Assembly: GCF_017873715.1 (NCBI RefSeq)
Contig: NZ_JAGGKM010000009.1
Span: 42,252-106,251 of the forward strand
DNA from: Cytobacillus luteolus
Lineage (GTDB): Bacteria > Bacillota > Bacilli > Bacillales > Bacillaceae_L
DNA length: 64,000 bases
Reading direction: 5' to 3'
Each line of letters starts with the position of its first letter. Position 1 is the stretch's first letter. Made by a program: the position numbers and the translations under genes. Below, one piece after another: positions 49,997 through 59,186 of this stretch. The notes beneath the pieces were generated by a model. The model searched no databases, had not been told where the DNA came from, and worked only from the letters and a program-made list of their open reading frames with translations.

Positions 49997-50932
49997 ATGA
50001 ACTATTTTATTGAAACGAGAAATTTAACTAAAAAATATGGACATCAGCAATATGTTGTTGGCGCAGTTAATTTAAAAATCGAGAAAGGACAGATTTATGG
50101 ATTTTTAGGTCCAAATGGTGCAGGTAAAACTACGACAATTCGAATGTTATTGGGTTTAATCACTCCTACCCAAGGTGACATATCATTCTTTGGTAAAAGT
50201 TTCAAAAAGAATAAATTAGAGATTTTAAGGAAAATAGGATCATTAGTAGAGTCGCCATCTTATTATGGACACTTAAATGCGATTGAAAATCTAGAAATAT
50301 ATCGAAAAATACTAGGTGTAAGCAAAACGCGAATACAGGAAGTATTAGAAGTCGTTGGGTTGACACATGCTGCCACAAAAAAGGTTAAGGAATTTTCATT
50401 AGGAATGAAGCAACGCCTTGGGATCGCTACGGCTTTACTTGGAAATCCAGAAATCTTAATTCTTGATGAACCGACCAATGGTCTTGATCCTTCAGGTATC
50501 CAAGAGATTCGTAACTTATTAAAACAACTTGCTTCTAAAAATGGGTTAACCATTATTGTATCTAGTCATCTACTAAGCGAAATTGATCAGATGGCTACAC
50601 ATGTAGGTATCATCTCTAAAGGGCAACTTATTTTCCAAGATTCCATTGAAGAGTTACGTAAAAAATCAAGAAGTTCAATACGTTTTGAGGTGGGGCAAAC
50701 ACGTGCGGCTTGGAATTTACTTCTCACAAAAGGACTTGAGTGTGAAAAAATAGACGATTCTATTTACTTACACAATGCAGATCACTCTAATGTTGCCATG
50801 GTAGTTGAGTCTCTTGTGAAAAACAATATTCCAGTCTATCGGGTTGAGGGACATACCTCCTCACTTGAAGAGATTTTCTTGAAGATTATTGAGGAGGACA
50901 ATGGGCATGTTGCAACATCTACTAGCATCTGA
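49997..50932 (+). CDS. ABC transporter ATPase, lantibiotic-immunity (LanF/BcrA) type
   Basis: ATPase of 311 residues with Walker A GFLGPNGAGKTTTIRML, signature FSLGMKQRLGIATALL, Walker B ILILDEPTNGLDPSG and switch His in SSHLLSE. The C-terminal 90 residues follow the BcrA/LanF pattern. It overlaps the first permease gene. With two small permeases it forms a LanFEG/BcrAB-like exporter that removes cationic peptides or bacitracin-like compounds from the membrane. The two-component genes on the opposite strand probably control it. Confidence 0.93.
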   Translation: MNYFIETRNLTKKYGHQQYVVGAVNLKIEKGQIYGFLGPNGAGKTTTIRMLLGLITPTQGDISFFGKSFKKNKLEILRKIGSLVESPSYYGHLNAIENLEIYRKILGVSKTRIQEVLEVVGLTHAATKKVKEFSLGMKQRLGIATALLGNPEILILDEPTNGLDPSGIQEIRNLLKQLASKNGLTIIVSSHLLSEIDQMATHVGIISKGQLIFQDSIEELRKKSRSSIRFEVGQTRAAWNLLLTKGLECEKIDDSIYLHNADHSNVAMVVESLVKNNIPVYRVEGHTSSLEEIFLKIIEEDNGHVATSTSI

Positions 50933-51626
50933 ATTTCTTAAGCTAAAGCGTAAGTGGGCCTGGTTCCTAATTTTCCTCGGCCCATTTGGAGTGGTAGCAC
51001 TTCAAGCCTTGAACTTCGGGGTTCGTTACGAATATTTAACGAAGCAATATAAGGATGACCTTTGGGGAGGTCTATTAGGAAATGTTCAATCATTAGTGCC
51101 AGCTGTATTAATTATGGGAATGGCCATCATTACATCCATAGTTGCCCATGTTGACCATGAAAATCGTTCATGGAAGCATCTGCTCTCATTGCCAATTAAC
51201 AAGCATTCTTTACTTTTAGCCAAATTCATTGTCAGCAGTGTGCTATTAGGAGTTGCTAGTTTACTACTTGTTGTTGGAACGGTAATCCTGGGTGTTTCTT
51301 TGAGATTTGGACTAGATTCTATCCCTCTTATGGAAATAACGAAAATGGCCTTTTTCTCTTATTTAGCTGCACTTCCTATATTAGCACTTCAGCTATGGAT
51401 TGCAGTTGTTTATAGTCACCAGGGGGCAGCAATTACGATTGGTATTCTGGGAGCTTTATTTTCAACCTACTCCTTTAAAATGCCTGACTGGGTGATTTGG
51501 AAATGGCCTTCGTTACTAAATAATTGGGATGTACCTGCATATAGTGCGTATTTGGGCATGGGAACAGCACTTGTCATTTTTCTAATGGCCACCATTCATT
51601 TTACAAAGAGGGATGTGGAAGAATGA
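50907..51626 (+). CDS. ABC transporter permease (LanE/LanG-like), first
   Basis: Membrane protein of 239 residues with six helices and the ABC2_membrane_4-type start LLASEFLKLKRKWAWFLIFL and VDHENRSWKHLLSLPINKHS, the conserved loop after helix 2 in this family. The ATG at 50907 is chosen (SD GAGGAGG nine bases upstream); ATG 50901 is too close to it. Overlaps the ATPase stop by 26 bases and the next permease by four. Confidence 0.9.
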   Translation: MLQHLLASEFLKLKRKWAWFLIFLGPFGVVALQALNFGVRYEYLTKQYKDDLWGGLLGNVQSLVPAVLIMGMAIITSIVAHVDHENRSWKHLLSLPINKHSLLLAKFIVSSVLLGVASLLLVVGTVILGVSLRFGLDSIPLMEITKMAFFSYLAALPILALQLWIAVVYSHQGAAITIGILGALFSTYSFKMPDWVIWKWPSLLNNWDVPAYSAYLGMGTALVIFLMATIHFTKRDVEE

Positions 51627-52354
51627 GTGTATTTATGAATACCTTACGTTCAGAGTTTTTAAAAATTAGAAAAACCAATATTACTCAATTAATCATCGTA
51701 AGTCCTTTGATATGCACCATCATCGCGTTTAGTGGTGGATTTGCTGTATCTGATAATGAATGGCTTAATTCCTATTATGCAATGGTATTTACACATGGAA
51801 CGTTATTTCTTCCTATGATTACAGGAATTTTTGCTTGTTATGTTTGTCGATATGAACATTTGGATGGTGGTTGGAAGCAGATGCTAACACTTCCAATTCC
51901 GCGTTATCAGCTTTATATTGTGAAGTTTACGATGATCATGTTATTGATTGGGCTCATGCAACTCCTTTTCCTCCCAGGTCTATTTTTAGCTGGTACAGTG
52001 AAAGGAATGGCCGGATCTTTTCCATTAGAGCTTGTGTTGACAAGTCTATTGGGTGGATGGATAGCAACATTCCCATTGGTTGCATTGCAACTTTGGGTTT
52101 CTACGGCTTGGAAAAGCTTTGCAGCCCCAATGGCGATTAATGTCATTTTCACCTTTCCAAGTATTCTAGCTGCAAACTCAGAAAAGTTCGGTCCGTATTA
52201 TCCGTGGGCTCAGCCTTTTTTTGGCATGATTCCAATGGAAGGACCAGAGAGTATGTTCTTCTTCAGTATTCAAACTCTTATTTTTGTGATTTTAGGTAGT
52301 TTCCTTGTTTTCTTTTTTGGTGGGTTGAGAATGTTTGTAAGGAGAGTGTATTAA
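51623..52354 (+). CDS. ABC transporter permease (LanE/LanG-like), second
   Basis: Membrane protein of 243 residues, six helices, paralogous to the gene before it: LRSEFLKIRKTNITQLIIVS at the start and YEHLDGGWKQMLTLPIPRYQ for the conserved loop. ATG overlaps the preceding stop by four bases. Completes a three-gene exporter operon. No lantibiotic precursor or synthetase is nearby, so this looks like self-defence or resistance, not producer immunity. The 52-bp repeat array begins seven bases after its stop. Confidence 0.9.
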   Translation: MSVFMNTLRSEFLKIRKTNITQLIIVSPLICTIIAFSGGFAVSDNEWLNSYYAMVFTHGTLFLPMITGIFACYVCRYEHLDGGWKQMLTLPIPRYQLYIVKFTMIMLLIGLMQLLFLPGLFLAGTVKGMAGSFPLELVLTSLLGGWIATFPLVALQLWVSTAWKSFAAPMAINVIFTFPSILAANSEKFGPYYPWAQPFFGMIPMEGPESMFFFSIQTLIFVILGSFLVFFFGGLRMFVRRVY

Positions 52355-52360
52355 AGAGGG

Positions 52361-52935
52361 TTATGTGACCTCAGGTTCGTGGGTTCGTGGTTTTTGGGCT
52401 CATAACTTCGTTTATGTGACCTCAGTTCGCGGGTTTCTTGGTTTTGAGGGCTCATAAATCCGCTTATGTGACCTCAGTTCGCGGGTTTCTTGGTTTTGAG
52501 GGCTCATAAATCCGTTTATGTGACCTCAGATCACGGATTTCTTGGTTTTGAGGGCTCATAACTTCGTTTATGTGACCTCAGATCACGGATTTCTTGGTTT
52601 TGAGGGCTCATAAATCCGCTTATGTGACTTCAGATCACGGATTCCGTGGTTTGGAGGGCTCATAACTTCGTTTATGTGACCTCAGTTCGCGGGTTTCTTG
52701 GTTTTGAGGGCTCATAAATCCGTTTATGTGACCTCAGATCACGGATTTCGTGGTTTTGAGGGCTCATAACTTCGTTTATGTGACCTCAGATCACACGGAT
52801 TTCGTGGTTTTGAGGGCTCATAAATCCGTTTATGTGACCTCAGATCACGGATTCCGTGGTTTGGAGGGCTCATAACTTCGTTTATGTGACCTCAGTTCGC
52901 GGGTTTCTTGGTTTTGAGGCTCATAAGTTCACGTA
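52361..52935. repeat. Eleven tandem copies of a 52-bp repeat
   Basis: Units start TTATGTGACCTCAG at 52361, 52412, 52464, 52516, 52568, 52620, 52672, 52724, 52776, 52830 and 52882. All are 52 bp except the first (51) and the ninth (54, an extra AC). Each unit is an imperfect palindrome, since TTATGTGACCTCAG is nearly the reverse complement of the later TTGAGGGCTCATAA. Two central variants (TTCGCGGG and ATCACGGAT) and two tails (ATCCG and CTTCG) alternate. Period 52 is not a multiple of three, so the array is non-coding. Confidence 0.92.
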
Positions 52936-52988
52936 CGTAACCTGATTACCCCGATTTCTGGTTATTTCTCCCCCTTAAACCACTATCC

Positions 52989-53381
52989 TCACGAATCCCC
53001 AAATATCAATATGATTAGATATGATCCCACTATCAAGATAGTCCCAAGCCACTCATGGTAATAGGCTTTCCTCTCACGATCCGTCACCCATTGCTCAATT
53101 CCACTCACAATACTTTGAAGAAACATCATTCCAAACAAAGGACTTACTCTTACAGCATTTGAATAAGTTTCTGAGCCAGGTTCAAAATTCAGCTGAAACA
53201 TACCAAATAAAAACAATACAAAGATACTAGAATCAACAATTCTAAAAACAGGTTTTCTTCTTTCTGACAACATCCATACCCATTCTCTATTTTTAATGCC
53301 AAGATGCTTCTTTAAGTAATGACTAATTAAGAAAAATACACTGAACAAAATAACCCAGCTAATAATCACATTGACATTCAT
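52989..53381 (-). CDS. DUF4181 membrane protein
   Basis: Protein of 130 residues with four helices. VIISWVILFSVFFLISHYL then KKHLGIKNREWVWMLSERRK and VSGIEQWVTDRERKAYYHEW fit DUF4181, a Bacillaceae family of unknown role. ATG at 53381 with GGAG eight bases upstream; a frame to 53402 includes that SD. Convergent with the ABC operon, separated from it by the tandem repeat array. Confidence 0.75.
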   Translation of the reverse strand: MNVNVIISWVILFSVFFLISHYLKKHLGIKNREWVWMLSERRKPVFRIVDSSIFVLFLFGMFQLNFEPGSETYSNAVRVSPLFGMMFLQSIVSGIEQWVTDRERKAYYHEWLGTILIVGSYLIILIFGDS

Positions 53382-53506
53382 AGAATCGCTCTCCGTTTCC
53401 ATTACCCTCTAGTAGAGTTATAATCTATAAGTATTATTTTTCCAAATACATATAAAGATATTGTACCATGGATAAAAGCTTACTTTGAAAAAATCAAATA
53501 AAAATC

Positions 53507-53555
53507 GGAACCAAAACTAAATAGCATCGTCTAACCTTATGTAAGACCGGTCTTA
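53507..53555 (+). promoter_or_regulatory. ECF-type promoter and adjacent palindrome
   Basis: GGAACC (53507-53512), 15-bp spacer and CGTCTA (53528-53533) match the -35/-10 of Bacillus ECF sigma factors (SigM/SigW/SigX type). Just after the expected start lies a perfect 14-bp palindrome TAAGACC-GGTCTTA (53542-53555), a candidate operator. The next gene encodes an ECF sigma factor, so autoregulation is likely. Confidence 0.7.
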
Positions 53556-53603
53556 TAAACTAACTAATAGCCTTTTTAAAAACAGAAAGGAGGCACTACA
53601 TAC

Positions 53604-54164
53604 ATGCATGTAAAAGCGATCCAAATCAACTCCCCCTCCCTCTCTGATGTGAATCATTCATCAAAGGAAGCTAAGCTTGAATGGTTAATGGATGAGTATG
53701 GAGATATGGTCCTGCGACTTGCTTATACCTACGTGAAACAAATGCAGCTTGCAGAAGATATTTCACAGGAGGTCTTTATTAGCTGTTATAAAAATCTAGA
53801 TGGATTTCAACATAAAGCATCTTATAAAACTTGGGTTTATCGGATAACAGTGAACAAATGTAAAGATGCCATCGGTAGTTGGTCATCTAGAAACATCCAT
53901 TATAAAGATATTGTTAGTTCACTTTTTACAAGTGGCACCAAATCAACAGAGGATAGCCTAATCGAGTTTGAAGAAAATGAGGAAGTATTTCAACGAGTGT
54001 TAGAGCTAAATGTTAACTACAGAGAAGTAATTATTCTTTATTACTATGAAGAGCTTTCAATTGAAGAGATTTCAGAGTTACTCCGTATCAAAGCCAATAC
54101 TGTTAAATCCAGACTTCATCGAGCGAGAGCTGCATTAAAAAGTTCAATAAAGGAGGAAGTATAG
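53604..54164 (+). CDS. ECF-type RNA polymerase sigma factor
   Basis: Sigma factor of 186 residues. Region 2: DMVLRLAYTYVKQMQLAEDI then SQEVFISCYKNLDGF and KTWVYRITVNKCKD; region 4: YREVIILYYYEELSIEEISE then LLRIKANTVKSRLHRARAAL. Binds core polymerase and directs it to GGAAC/CGTC-type promoters, one of which lies upstream. A 20-residue polar N-terminal extension precedes region 2. SD AAAGGAGG. The next gene, one base after its stop, is the probable anti-sigma factor. Confidence 0.93.
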   Translation: MHVKAIQINSPSLSDVNHSSKEAKLEWLMDEYGDMVLRLAYTYVKQMQLAEDISQEVFISCYKNLDGFQHKASYKTWVYRITVNKCKDAIGSWSSRNIHYKDIVSSLFTSGTKSTEDSLIEFEENEEVFQRVLELNVNYREVIILYYYEELSIEEISELLRIKANTVKSRLHRARAALKSSIKEEV

Positions 54165-54165
54165 T

Positions 54166-55218
54166 ATGAAAGAAAAATGGGATTACCCTGATCAAGAAAA
54201 AAACAATCTCCGTTTTGAACAAAAACATAAACAATATGTTTTACAGAATGTAAGAAATCTTAAAGATACAAATACACAAAATGAACCGAATCGCCTCGGA
54301 AGATTTGCAACAAGAATTTCGTTTACTGGAGTAGCCATAGCTGCGTTGGTCTTCCTATTAATTGGCTCAACTTATGTCTCACCTGCCATGGCAAAGGTTG
54401 TCTCTACGATTCCATATCTTAGCCAATTTATTAAGCAAGAAGAACACAAGGTTGAATTGTTCGATACTGTTTATAATGTAATTAGAGAGAATGAGTATAA
54501 ACTTGGAGATATTCAAATTAAGAATAACAAAATCATTGTTTCTATCGCTGGAACAAAGGAAGAAGTCAGTAACACAGAAGACGAAGTAATCTCCAATCTA
54601 AATACTGCATTACAATCTAAAGACCTCGGAAAATTTGAAATCCAAGTAAAAGATGTAAAAGAACAACCTGCTTATCTTTACAAGCCTAGGCCGGAGGAGA
54701 TAGAAAACGAAAAGAAAGCTGAAGAACTTAAAGCAAAAATTACAGTGTTACTAGAAGAGCTTAATTATGAGCTAGCCTTCCCATTAGAGGTACGCTTCAC
54801 CGATAATTTCATGTATGTCTCTGTATTCAAAACCGAAAAAGGAACGAAAGAGTTAAAAGCTAGATTGAAAGAGATTTCCGCAGAACATGGGGAATTTAGA
54901 ATGAGAATAACTCAAATTGATAGGAAAGCACGTGAACAAGAAATTAGAATGGGAGGGATTGTTCAAACAATTGGAATTGGATTAATGGAAAATAAAGATT
55001 TTAAGGTAACAGGATTTTCGTTTTCTTTCCACCCTTACCCGCTACAGTTTACGTTGAAAACATCCATCAAATCATCTGATCCTGATGCAAAAGAATACGT
55101 TGAACGAATTGAAAAAGAAATCAATGATTTTATCAAATTGGATGAGAGAACAAAAGATGTTCGTAATGAAGAGTACGAGTTAACGATTTTAAGTAAGGAT
55201 AAAAAGAAGCTTAATTAA
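54166..55218 (+). CDS. Probable anti-sigma factor, single-pass membrane protein
   Basis: Protein of 350 residues: N-terminal cytosolic part of about 45 residues, one helix (SFTGVAIAALVFLLIGSTYV), and a large extracytoplasmic domain with Tyr/Lys-rich beta/alpha content (DUF4030/DUF4179-like; I am not sure which). It is cotranscribed with the sigma factor, one base apart. This layout (sigma then membrane protein with large outer domain) fits anti-sigma proteins that release sigma upon envelope signals. The cytosolic part lacks an obvious zinc-type anti-sigma motif. Confidence 0.75.
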   Translation: MKEKWDYPDQEKNNLRFEQKHKQYVLQNVRNLKDTNTQNEPNRLGRFATRISFTGVAIAALVFLLIGSTYVSPAMAKVVSTIPYLSQFIKQEEHKVELFDTVYNVIRENEYKLGDIQIKNNKIIVSIAGTKEEVSNTEDEVISNLNTALQSKDLGKFEIQVKDVKEQPAYLYKPRPEEIENEKKAEELKAKITVLLEELNYELAFPLEVRFTDNFMYVSVFKTEKGTKELKARLKEISAEHGEFRMRITQIDRKAREQEIRMGGIVQTIGIGLMENKDFKVTGFSFSFHPYPLQFTLKTSIKSSDPDAKEYVERIEKEINDFIKLDERTKDVRNEEYELTILSKDKKKLN

Positions 55219-55223
55219 AGAAG

Positions 55224-55266
55224 AAAACCTCTCTCCCACCTTAAGACTTGGTCAGAGAGGTTTTTT
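55224..55266 (+). terminator. Intrinsic terminator after the sigma/anti-sigma operon
   Basis: AAACCTCTCT and AGAGAGGTTT arms followed by TTTTG. Confidence 0.88.
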
Positions 55267-55341
55267 GATAACTATCTAGCTAAACTAAATTGTTTCTTTG
55301 TTATGTCAATTGCTTCGGATATTTTTCCATTCCTACTGAAA

Positions 55342-56889
55342 CTAAGAAACCTCAACAGATTGTTTAAATGACATCACACAATTTCTTCCATTCTCTTTGG
55401 CTGCATAAAGAGCCTGATCTGCCTGACTTATAAGAGCTTGTACAGATATTTCGCCTTCAATATGGGCTGTATTAGTAACTCCAAAACTAGATGTTAACGA
55501 AATACAATGACCACCAACTAATGTAGGCATGTTTTGAATCATATCCTTTATTGAATGCGCTACATTCATAGCTTCATCAATCGTTCCTGATAGACAAATA
55601 AGAAACTCTTCACCACCGAATCTACCGAATAGATCCTCTTCCCTCAAACAACTCTTAACAATTTCAACCACATTACAAAGAACCGCGTCCCCAGATGCAT
55701 GGCCATATGTATCATTAACTTTCTTAAAATGATCAATATCAAACATAATGACTGAGATGGATACACCCTTATTGAGATATTCCTCGGCTGATTTCACAAA
55801 ATAGGTACGATTGTAAATGTTGGTTAAGCCATCAGTACTTGCCAACCTTTTAAGTTGTTCCTCAAGTGCCACTCGCTTAGTTACATCGGTAAAGGTGATT
55901 ATTTTACCAATTAGTATATTTTTACTGTTCAATACTGAAGTAAACTTGACTTGGTAATAGTGTGAGATTCCTTCATTAGTATAGTGATAATCTGTTTCTG
56001 TCTCGTTCATTGCAAGTGATAAGAAGGTTGAATCTATATCATTGATAGTATGCAATTTCTGGCCAATGTAATTAGGTTTTAACCCTGGTAACACATTAAT
56101 CATTGCCTGATTATAGTCAACAATAACATTACTTTGATTTAGAACTAATACACCTTCATCAATGCTTTCAAAAATCCGTTCCCTAGCTATAGGCGTAATA
56201 TCAAACATTTTATAAGATAATAAAGCAATACCATGAAACACAAACGAAAAGCACATTGAAACTGGACCAATATCCACACCATTTGGGCTTAATCCTGTAA
56301 TATAAAAAACACTAGCAATGATCGGTATTAACACTCCAGTTACCATTAACAAGATTTGTTGTTTAAGTTTAGTGGATAATGTTCTAAGTTCCAATAGTAG
56401 CACAACAACACTAGCCGCAACTACCCCATATAAAAAGACAGAGTGAACAACAAACCCAAGTCCAGGCTCTAGCTCTACGATAGGGTATGGACTATCTATT
56501 TTCAATGATACAGATGAATAGTAAAGATGATGAAAGTCATTTGTAAGATGAAGGGTAATCGTCACAAATGGTAATCCAAATAGGACAAATGTAAAAATTC
56601 GATTAAGCTTTTTTCCAACATAGTCAAGACACATTAGTAAGATAAAGACTGGTATAAACGGTAGAGCTAGGTATTCCATCCTTAACCAAAACTTTATTTG
56701 TTCCAATTCATAGCTAAGTAATTCAAACCCATAAGAGAATGTAAAGAAGGACGCCATAAGCGTAGCTAATATATAATATTTACCACCTGGTGTATTCTTT
56801 ATATTTAAATACGCATAAATACATAAAATTAAACTAAGTACTCCACCTAAAAAGGTGAGTACGACAAATCCCAAAAGTTCTTGATTCAT
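55342..56889 (-). CDS. Diguanylate cyclase with 7TM sensor and PAS domain
   Basis: Protein of 515 residues: seven N-terminal helices of the histidine-kinase 7TM type (about 1-220), a PAS-like domain (ARERIFESIDEGVLVLNQSN onward), and a GGDEF domain with FGRFGGEEFLICLSG. The active site is GGEEF and the inhibitory I-site RxxD (REED) sits five residues before it, so it should make c-di-GMP and be feedback inhibited. Start at ATG 56889 (GGAG nine bases upstream). A c-di-GMP-I riboswitch occurs at 13214. Confidence 0.9.
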   Translation of the reverse strand: MNQELLGFVVLTFLGGVLSLILCIYAYLNIKNTPGGKYYILATLMASFFTFSYGFELLSYELEQIKFWLRMEYLALPFIPVFILLMCLDYVGKKLNRIFTFVLFGLPFVTITLHLTNDFHHLYYSSVSLKIDSPYPIVELEPGLGFVVHSVFLYGVVAASVVVLLLELRTLSTKLKQQILLMVTGVLIPIIASVFYITGLSPNGVDIGPVSMCFSFVFHGIALLSYKMFDITPIARERIFESIDEGVLVLNQSNVIVDYNQAMINVLPGLKPNYIGQKLHTINDIDSTFLSLAMNETETDYHYTNEGISHYYQVKFTSVLNSKNILIGKIITFTDVTKRVALEEQLKRLASTDGLTNIYNRTYFVKSAEEYLNKGVSISVIMFDIDHFKKVNDTYGHASGDAVLCNVVEIVKSCLREEDLFGRFGGEEFLICLSGTIDEAMNVAHSIKDMIQNMPTLVGGHCISLTSSFGVTNTAHIEGEISVQALISQADQALYAAKENGRNCVMSFKQSVEVS

Positions 56890-56984
56890 AATAGTTAACT
56901 CCAAAGGTAGGTTTATAGTTTTCAATTTATTATATAGTAGCTACACTTAACTTACTAGCTAGAATAGAAATCTTTGGTAAGTCT

Positions 56985-57785
56985 TTATTTAGGGACTATA
57001 TTATTTACATTAATATACCCTTCTAAATAAGCAACTGCTTCCCCTGACATTTTCACCATATCACCTAAGTCTTCACAATAAAGCTTTCCGCCTCTTTCTG
57101 AAACTTGCAATGCAATAAATTTGCTCTTTCCTAAGACCTTCTTCCAATAAGGGACAAGAGTACAATGGGCTGACCCAGTTACAGGATCTTCATTAATTCC
57201 GATTTTTGGTGCGAAAAATCTTGATACGAAATCAACCTCGTTTCCTTTTGCAGTGACGATCACCCCTACTCCATCTAGTTTTTTCAATTCATCCATGTTT
57301 GGAGCAATGTCTAAAATATCCTGTTCAGATTCAAATACAGCTAAATAATCTCTGGATTTATATACTTCTTTTGGTTCCTTACCTAGTGCCTTACTAAGCA
57401 TTTCTGGAATGTCACCGCATATAACCCCTTCCCTAGACGGGAAAATTAGAGTAAGTAAACCTTCATCCTGTGTCACTTCTAGAAGACCACTTTTTGTATG
57501 AAACTTTACCTCTCGTAGATCAATTTCTAAGTATGTAAAGATAACAAAAGCAGATGCTAATGTTGCATGTCCGCACAAATCAATCTCACCCGTTGGAGTG
57601 AACCATCTTAACTCATAGTCACTCTCTTTTTTCACAAAAAAAGCAGTTTCAGCTAGATTGTTTTCTGCGGCAATCTTTTGCATCAACTCATCCTCAATCC
57701 ACTCATTCAAAGGGCAAACTGCTGCCGAATTCCCCTTAAATAATTCATGTGTAAAAGCATCAATTTGATAAATTGGTATCCTCAT
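56985..57785 (-). CDS. PhzF-family isomerase/epimerase-like protein
   Basis: Protein of 266 residues: MRIPIYQIDAFTHELFKGNS AAVCPL opening (active-site Glu follows in NNLAETAFF), TPTGEIDLCGHATLASAFV, and INEDPVTGSAHCTLVPYW. These are the PhzF/diaminopimelate-epimerase-fold marks, with the Gly-His-Ala-Thr and Asp-Pro-Val-Thr-Gly-Ser elements. Activity of most members is unknown. ATG 57785 chosen from homologous starts and SD GAGGGGAT. Monocistronic. Confidence 0.9.
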   Translation of the reverse strand: MRIPIYQIDAFTHELFKGNSAAVCPLNEWIEDELMQKIAAENNLAETAFFVKKESDYELRWFTPTGEIDLCGHATLASAFVIFTYLEIDLREVKFHTKSGLLEVTQDEGLLTLIFPSREGVICGDIPEMLSKALGKEPKEVYKSRDYLAVFESEQDILDIAPNMDELKKLDGVGVIVTAKGNEVDFVSRFFAPKIGINEDPVTGSAHCTLVPYWKKVLGKSKFIALQVSERGGKLYCEDLGDMVKMSGEAVAYLEGYINVNNIVPK

Positions 57786-57879
57786 TTGGAATATCCCCTC
57801 ACATTTTTTATCTTTAGTATACCTGACCTTTATCATTTTGAAAAAAGAAAACCGCTCACAAGAAGCGGCTTTTCCTTAC

Positions 57880-58938
57880 CTATTGAATCACTCTTTTTGC
57901 AAATAAATAGTTCTTACCCCAGTAAGGGTTAGCTAGTACATTCGGTGTGATAATAACCCCTTTTGAAGAAGAAGCATGAATCATACCTCCATTAGCCATG
58001 TAAATTCCAACATGACCAATTCTTCCATCAGAATATAAGCTACTATCTGTAAAGAACAACAAATCTCCTTCTTGAAGTTCCTTGACATACGTACCAATAC
58101 TTGCTTGGTCCCTAGATACCCTTGGAATAGAAATATCGTTATTTCTAAAAACCAATTGAGTATAAGAGGAGCAATCAAATAGTCTTGGCGCTTCAGCTAA
58201 TGTTGCTCCGAACTTATAGCCCGCACCAATGAATTTTCTTGCTTCAATAATAATATTTTGTCTCTTTTCCTGGAGTGTCGTTCCCTTACTACTTTTTACA
58301 GGTTGTTTTTCACGAATTGGCTCAAGTTCTTTCGTTTTCTCTCTTGGTGGGATTCTTAAAACTTGATCATTGTAAATGACATTTGATTTCAAGTTGTTAG
58401 CAACCTTTAAAGCACTTACCGTCGTATGGTGAGCTCTTGCAATGGTCCATAATGAGTCCCCATTCTGAACAATATACAATTGAGCTGGCTTTTGAATCTG
58501 GAAGGACCCATTGCTAGGTTCAAAGGAAATGTATACATTAAACAATGAACTACCCGCATGAAGTGTTACATAAGCGGTGTTATTGATCCATCTTGGTGCA
58601 TCAATGTTAATGTATTCATTACTTTTCTTTGCTCTACTTCCACCCATCGTTGTTCGTACCGTAGTCGATCCATCTGTTATTTGATAAGTTAATGTACTTT
58701 GATTAAATTGGATATTGTTATATCCTAGGATTTTCGATAAAGGAACCAGCGGTAGATAGTAGGTGCTACCAATTAAAATTGGATTAATACCATTCACCAA
58801 TTTACCATTAATCGCTACTCCGCTAGTTGGTACATTTTTATACTGTGCATGTACACCAATTGGCCCACTTATGGAAAATACAAGGATTAAACAAGTAATA
58901 ATTGCGCATTGCAGTCTTTTACTATGTCTTTTTACCAT
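57880..58938 (-). CDS. Secreted LysM-NlpC/P60 peptidoglycan hydrolase
   Basis: Exported protein of 352 residues: signal peptide ending near VHA, a copper-amine-oxidase-N-like domain (about 35-150, with NGINPILIGSTYYLPLVPLS), a LysM repeat (YIVQNGDSLWTIARAHHTTV and DQVLRIP), a linker, and NlpC/P60 with catalytic Cys in RLFDCSSYTQLVF and His in RIGHVGIYM. It should cut peptide crosslinks in the cell wall or spore cortex. Such CAO_N-LysM-NlpC combinations are common in Bacillaceae. Monocistronic. Confidence 0.92.
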   Translation of the reverse strand: MVKRHSKRLQCAIITCLILVFSISGPIGVHAQYKNVPTSGVAINGKLVNGINPILIGSTYYLPLVPLSKILGYNNIQFNQSTLTYQITDGSTTVRTTMGGSRAKKSNEYINIDAPRWINNTAYVTLHAGSSLFNVYISFEPSNGSFQIQKPAQLYIVQNGDSLWTIARAHHTTVSALKVANNLKSNVIYNDQVLRIPPREKTKELEPIREKQPVKSSKGTTLQEKRQNIIIEARKFIGAGYKFGATLAEAPRLFDCSSYTQLVFRNNDISIPRVSRDQASIGTYVKELQEGDLLFFTDSSLYSDGRIGHVGIYMANGGMIHASSSKGVIITPNVLANPYWGKNYLFAKRVIQ

Positions 58939-59186
58939 CGCAATTTGCTCCTCTGCTAAGTTTTTCCCATCTATAATAGGTTCCGTTGGAGCTTATTGTT
59001 TTATTCTTTGTATATTATGGAATGGTACATATGTTCTATTTCTCGGGAAATGATTGTAGAATTTTGTCGAAAGTATCAGAATTGATTCCATAACCATAAA
59101 CTTTCAATCATACTTCATTCACTTTAAGTAAACAGTAATAGTTGAGGAGAAGAAGCATCCAAAATCTGTTTAAAGGTGTGAGTTTG

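Noticed and set aside
52361..52935. CRISPR array or coding repeat
   Set aside because: Units are contiguous with no unique spacers, and the 52-bp period shifts reading frame, so neither CRISPR nor a protein repeat fits.
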